64,000 nt of DNA from Calendula officinalis. Its lineage: Eukaryota; Streptophyta; Magnoliopsida; Asterales; Asteraceae. Where the stretch lies: assembly GCA_963853835.1 (NCBI GenBank), contig OY970825.1, forward strand, positions 83,103,942 through 83,167,941. Direction: 5' to 3'. The translations under genes were made by a program, and so were the position numbers. The notes under the pieces were generated by a model. The model made no database searches, had not been told where the DNA came from, and was given only the letters and a program-made list of their open reading frames with translations. This document shows positions 59,861 through 64,000 of this stretch, piece after piece (the first letter of the stretch is position 1; every line of letters starts with the position of its first letter).

Positions 59861-60900
59861 TAGATATACACAAATAACAATACATGTTAATTCTAAATTT
59901 TACATTGTTTTCTACAGTTAATATATATGAGGGCAAGTTTTACGCATCTTTGTCTACTAACGAAAATCTTGCCTTGCACTCTTCAAGTTTGGGCCAAGAT
60001 TTATATCCGCATTTTTTTCTGTACAAGATTTAACTCGATTCACGTTTGCACTCAATTACATGTAAATTAGGTTTACGCTCTTTCTATATTAATTATCTTA
60101 AATCGTTTTCACAAATATTATATCATATACATAAGATTTTAAATGTTGCTTATGAACTTTTTATGTATACAATAATCATTTCGTATGTTTTATAAGTGTA
60201 TTATTTGTAATCAATAACAACTTATTTTGTAATTGCAAAATGGGTTTGTCTAACTCATGATTAGAAGTCTATAATGAATTCGAAATTTCTTTTTTTCATA
60301 TTAATCAAATCTAATTTTTACATGTATTAAATGCGTTTTGAAATAAGAATGGAAAATTTAATCTATTAATTACTCTTTATCTCATGCCTTCAGGGCTTTG
60401 CAAAATATATACGAAGTATTCAGGTATGCACGTGGACCAAGTAGGTCTGCCATTGTTCTCGTTGTTAAAGAACACCCCAATTTTAGACCAAATTAATACA
60501 AAGAAATACTTTTTATTTTCCTACAAACCCCTCTTTACTTACACATGCCAAGAATCCAAAATGGTATGCGATAAGACAAGTTTTTTCTAAAACTTTTTAC
60601 CTTTTGAGTAGTTCAATTAAAGATTTATGACCTTTTAGCAAAAAGTTTTTGCTTCAAAAGCTAATTCTTCTATAAGTCTTTCTTAAGACACAAAATAAGT
60701 TTTATCTACGTATACATACATTGGAGCAAAAACTTTTTTAAAAGCTTATTCATAGATATTAAGTGAAAAGTCTAGGTGTTATTTTTAATAAGTCATTACA
60801 ATAACTTAACCATTAGGGATGCTGTCCCTTTCTAATTGTATGAGATGTACGTATGAGAATTTGAGATGTGATAGTATAAGAACTTGTAGGATAATATAAT
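59861..60900. other. No gene recognised
   Basis: AT-rich spacer between two MITEs; only short open frames without motifs. Confidence 0.6.
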
Positions 60901-60901
60901 T

Positions 60902-61098
60902 CTCCTTCGGTCCTAAAATTATTGTTCACAAACAAGAAGTAAACAGTTTAAGAAAAGTGTATTTATTGCAATATGTAACTAATAGGATTTCGTCTTTACC
61001 ACCTAACAATATTTTGAAATGTGGAATTTTCAAGTTGACAATAATTTTGGGTAGATATATTAAAATAGAAATGTTTACAATAAAATTGGGATGGAGTG
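60902..61098. mobile_element. Stowaway-type MITE
   Basis: The left end CTCCTTCGGTCCTAAAATTA matches the complement of the right end (CACTCCATCCCAATTTTATT), the Stowaway pattern. The TA duplication is not clean, so the copy is somewhat degraded. About 197 bp, noncoding. Confidence 0.6.
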
Positions 61099-61211
61099 AA
61101 TATGGCTTTCAGAGGGTTGGTTGTCGTCATGTAGAGCTTGTCGCTATCCTTCGTGGCACGCCATTTTGTCTCGCCATTCCTCAACACGACACTGCCAATA
61201 TCCCGTGCCAA

Positions 61212-61213
<2 letters not shown>

Positions 61214-61275
<62 letters not shown>
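61214..61275. repeat. (GA)n microsatellite
   Basis: About 60 bases of uninterrupted GA. The Arg-Glu open frame across it is an artefact. Confidence 0.97.
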
Positions 61276-61278
<3 letters not shown>

Positions 61279-61599
61279 AACTACCTAAAACTGGCCTAAT
61301 AATTTTAGGTATATATTGATATTCGATAAATATTTAAATGACCTTATGTGAAGTGAATTGATTAAATGTTAAATGAATGGTTTGACATTTTGTCCTTTTG
61401 TTATATTTTAATTAAGGGATTAAAATATCTGGTTTCTGAAATGTTTAAATGATTTTATTATATTTATATTTTTAGATTCTTTTTTTAATTTCGTTTCGGA
61501 AAATGTATTTGTTTTTTAAAACAGATCTCAACAGGACCTTTTGTGATGTATTGTTAAAAATGAAAAACAACCAAAGTTGCCCCCTTTTTTGTGATTCTC

Positions 61600-62600
61600 G
61601 GCAGCCAAGGGAGGGAGGGGTGCCCTTCCTCCTCACTTAAGCTTCCAAGGGAGATCTCTAGCTCGTTTCTTACTCCATCTTAAATCTAAACCCGTTTTTG
61701 AATAGTTCTTGAGGAACCGAGGAGAAGACTCAGTGATATTAGCTCACTGAGTTGCGAGATTGAAGGTTACGGTGAGTGGATCTAATCTCCAACTTGTGTT
61801 TGGTTACAATTGGTTTGGTATTGCAGACTTGTGTTAAAAATGCATGGATCAGGTTTCTGGCAAGAGTTCACGTTCGTAAACTCTAGTTCATGTTCGTGAA
61901 CTATTGTCCACGTCCGTGAACTCTGGGCAACAGGTTTTCGGGTCGTTTTTCTGGCGCGAATCTTTAATAGTTTGCTTGTTTGGTACCTATTTGATCGTTT
62001 TAAGTGAAATAGGTTATGTGCAAATATATGAAGAGGCTTAGCTTGATTGGTAGCAACAACTCGGCTTGATTGGTAGCCGAGGATTAAGAAGTCAGTGTCA
62101 GATGGATAACGGCTGGGCATAGTGTATCGACAATCGCGGTATTCGGACTTTACCTGTATTTGTTGCACATAAGGGGGTTTACCGGGCTGTTGGGCACAGC
62201 GCTATCGAGTACCGTCGTTGGGCCGACGATGGGTTTAGGCTCCGGCAGGACCACCGATCTGCCTGAACAGAACAGTCGTTAAGTGGTTACGTGGTTATGT
62301 GGATTTTCGATCGTGGAGATGTTGTACTTTACATAATTTGTAGATTATGTTCATTCACTTAGCTTTATGCTAATCCCTCCCTCGTTGACTTTTTTCAGAT
62401 TGATCGGTGCTTTGGACGGAATGAGTGACCAAGCTCAATTGGATATGTTTTGTAAAATGATTCATGTCTTTTGTTAGCACCGTTTAAACAACCTTGTTAT
62501 TTTGGGACGTTTGGATAGTAAACCTAAACCTAGAACTTATTATTATCTTTATGCTTCCGCGCCTTAAAATAAAACGCTTCCTAAATTTTGCGGTGTTACA
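61600..62600 (+). mobile_element. 3' part of a Ty3/gypsy-type LTR
   Basis: The sequence ends GCGGTGTTACA at 62600 and is followed after three bases by the primer-binding site TGGTATCAGAGC (62604-62615), so this is an LTR end on the plus strand. The left boundary was not found. GTTCACGTTCGTAAACT-type phrases repeat three times at 61866-61922, much like the GTTCGCG palindromes in the solo LTR at 15990-18335. Confidence 0.65.
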
Positions 62601-62603
62601 CCT

Positions 62604-62615
62604 TGGTATCAGAGC
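62604..62615 (+). other. Retrotransposon primer-binding site
   Basis: TGGTATCAGAGC, complementary to the 3' end of initiator Met tRNA, lies just after the gypsy-type LTR end. Only about 120 bases of the internal region follow before another element begins. Confidence 0.75.
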
Positions 62616-62737
62616 TTCGGTTTGGCGACGGATACAGATTTAGGTGCTTCATTTCCATATCGCGGCTTGAGTTTGGTCAAGCATTCCGGGCGAGCGGGAA
62701 TAGAGCAACGGTGAATGAAGTTAATGGTAGTTAGTAT

Positions 62738-63037
62738 TGTGAATCCTTATGTATCGATTAAGCAACAGATTAAGCACTAACAATGATGAATTGGAAGAAC
62801 AAGAAGGGAAGAACAATGTGAAGCTTTGCAAAATAACGTACGATCGATTACAAATGTCGGCAAGCTTAAACCAATATTAGGTTACAACTAGGTATTTATA
62901 CCTAGGCCTAATATTGACTAATGACATGTTTAACCCCTAGACTATTTATTACATAAATGGTCCCTAGACTATTGATTACAATCAAAGTGTCACATTACAC
63001 CGCTTGACTATTGAATACACTAAAATGTGACCCAACA
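62738..63037 (-). mobile_element. 3' LTR of a minus-strand copia-type element
   Basis: On the minus strand it starts TGTTGGGTCACATT (63037) and probably ends GGATTCACA (62738), with a purine tract AAAGGGGGAGAT just upstream in that direction (63049-63038). The body of the element would lie to the right and run out of the window. The end at 62738 is inferred from TG...CA termini only. Confidence 0.55.
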
Positions 63038-64000
63038 ATCTCCCCCTTTGTAACAATAGTCTGGGAAGCATATCTTCGAAGTCTTCATCTTTAGCAAAAG
63101 CCTAGCCTTGTAAATTTTTCGTTGTATAGTGATGTATCAGGATCAAGCTTGAGCTTTGTTAACAACAAAAGGTATTTTGAAGACTTTACTTTGAAGATAC
63201 ATATTGATTGACCAAAACTGAGACCCATAATGATAGAGAGATTAACAGCGGAAGTCTTTTCTTGAAGTTTATGGCTTTATGTCGATCAATGATTCTTAAT
63301 AATTGTTGTTCGGGAAAATTGTTGATAAGGTTTATGCTCCCCCTCAAACAGACAACTATTTCTTCATGGAGTCTTCGGTTCCTTGTTTACTCTACCTTCA
63401 CTGGTGCATATGTGTCTTTTTGATGTGAAGTAAGTTAGGCTAATACATTCTCCCCCTCATGATGAACAAGATTTATCTGACTCATCATTTAATAGGAAGA
63501 AACTCCGAAGCTTATGGATGAAAATGTGTTGAATAATGATATATTCATATTTTGAATGAATCAATATATAACACATTTTACATCCTAGTCAAATAGGGTA
63601 AACCGGGATCTCATAGATTTCCCGTTAACACGACAGTTGAAAAACTGTGTGACCTACGTTTAGTGTTGGCTTTGATGTTAGCACTGGTAGGATTTCCATT
63701 CAATCATCGTAGAATACCAATAAGTTTGGTATCACTATGAATGTTCCGGCAATATCACTAGGATATGCTTGGTGGAATGCCTGTGTCCTAGAGAAATTTA
63801 ATTCGGTTCTAGACTCTATACGTGGACAAACGAATGCGAGGACTGGAGGTAGGTCCTCTTTTTCAAAATCAACAATCTCCAAATGAGATGTCGATAGTAG
63901 ATGTGGTAATCTCCGTGATTTTGAAACAAGTACTTTTTGTACTTGAGTGGTCAGTGGGGGTTGTGCATTGCATCACTGGGTCCATGATGTCTGAATCAGA
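63038..64000 (-). mobile_element. Interior edge of the minus-strand copia-type element
   Basis: The sequence has repeated CTCCCCCT words (63043, 63340, 63451) that read as purine tracts on the minus strand, but no pol motif. It is probably the noncoding 3' region of the element. No gene was recognised. Confidence 0.35.

Noticed and set aside
61000..61280. 107-codon frame ending in Arg-Glu repeats
   Set aside because: It runs from a Stowaway MITE into a GA microsatellite and has no coding features.

Overview
This window is nuclear DNA from a flowering plant, almost certainly a core eudicot. It holds three recognisable host loci with GT-AG introns, set in a dense nest of plant transposons: Ty1/copia, Ty3/gypsy, Helitron, PIF/Harbinger, hAT-type and Stowaway-type elements and a Mutator-like element. 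The long SIRE-lineage copia element and the general style of the repeats would suit Asteraceae, but that is inference; the species cannot be read from the sequence.

Layout. 0.36-5.49 kb: a NEN-type 3'-5' exonuclease gene, now a pseudogene with several frameshifts. Its exon was split by a 2.6 kb Helitron (2663-5279) whose removal restores the codons exactly. 5.56-7.48 kb: a PIF/Harbinger transposon with an open 429-residue transposase. 9.25-11.24 kb: an apparently intact six-exon TOC1/APRR1 circadian clock gene with bZIP/bHLH-type promoter boxes. 11.9-14.7 kb: small inverted-repeat elements, one interrupted by a solo LTR. 16.0-18.3 kb: a 2.35 kb gypsy-type solo LTR. 19.5-21.5 kb: a 2 kb inverted-repeat element sitting inside a TA microsatellite. 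21.7-27.0 kb: a decayed copia element that splits an unidentified open frame. 27.2-39.65 kb: a 12.4 kb SIRE-lineage copia element on the minus strand with an env-like region. 41.2-52.3 kb: a noncoding gypsy-type LTR sequence split by a very young copia element (42.9-50.8 kb) whose polyprotein frame is complete apart from one TAG. 54.9-55.4 kb: a hAT-type MITE. 56.3-57.3 kb: a NAC transcription factor gene (minus strand) with a near-perfect miR164 site and a PIF-type MITE about 0.5 kb upstream. 61-64 kb: a Stowaway MITE, a gypsy LTR end with primer-binding site, and the edge of another minus-strand copia element.

The host genes do not form a functional cluster. TOC1 is a pseudo-response regulator of the clock, the NAC gene looks like a miR164-controlled ageing or development regulator, and the NEN copy is broken. 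The main interest is the insertion history, which can be read from target-site duplications (TSDs) and restored reading frames. Regulatory-looking structures also stand out: a 21-bp palindromic tandem array in a copia leader, a foldback inside a gypsy LTR, CAGCTG clustering in the SIRE element, and the miR164 site. I found no CRISPR array, no bacterial-type system and no genuine tRNA or rRNA gene. Differences between repeats were counted by eye.
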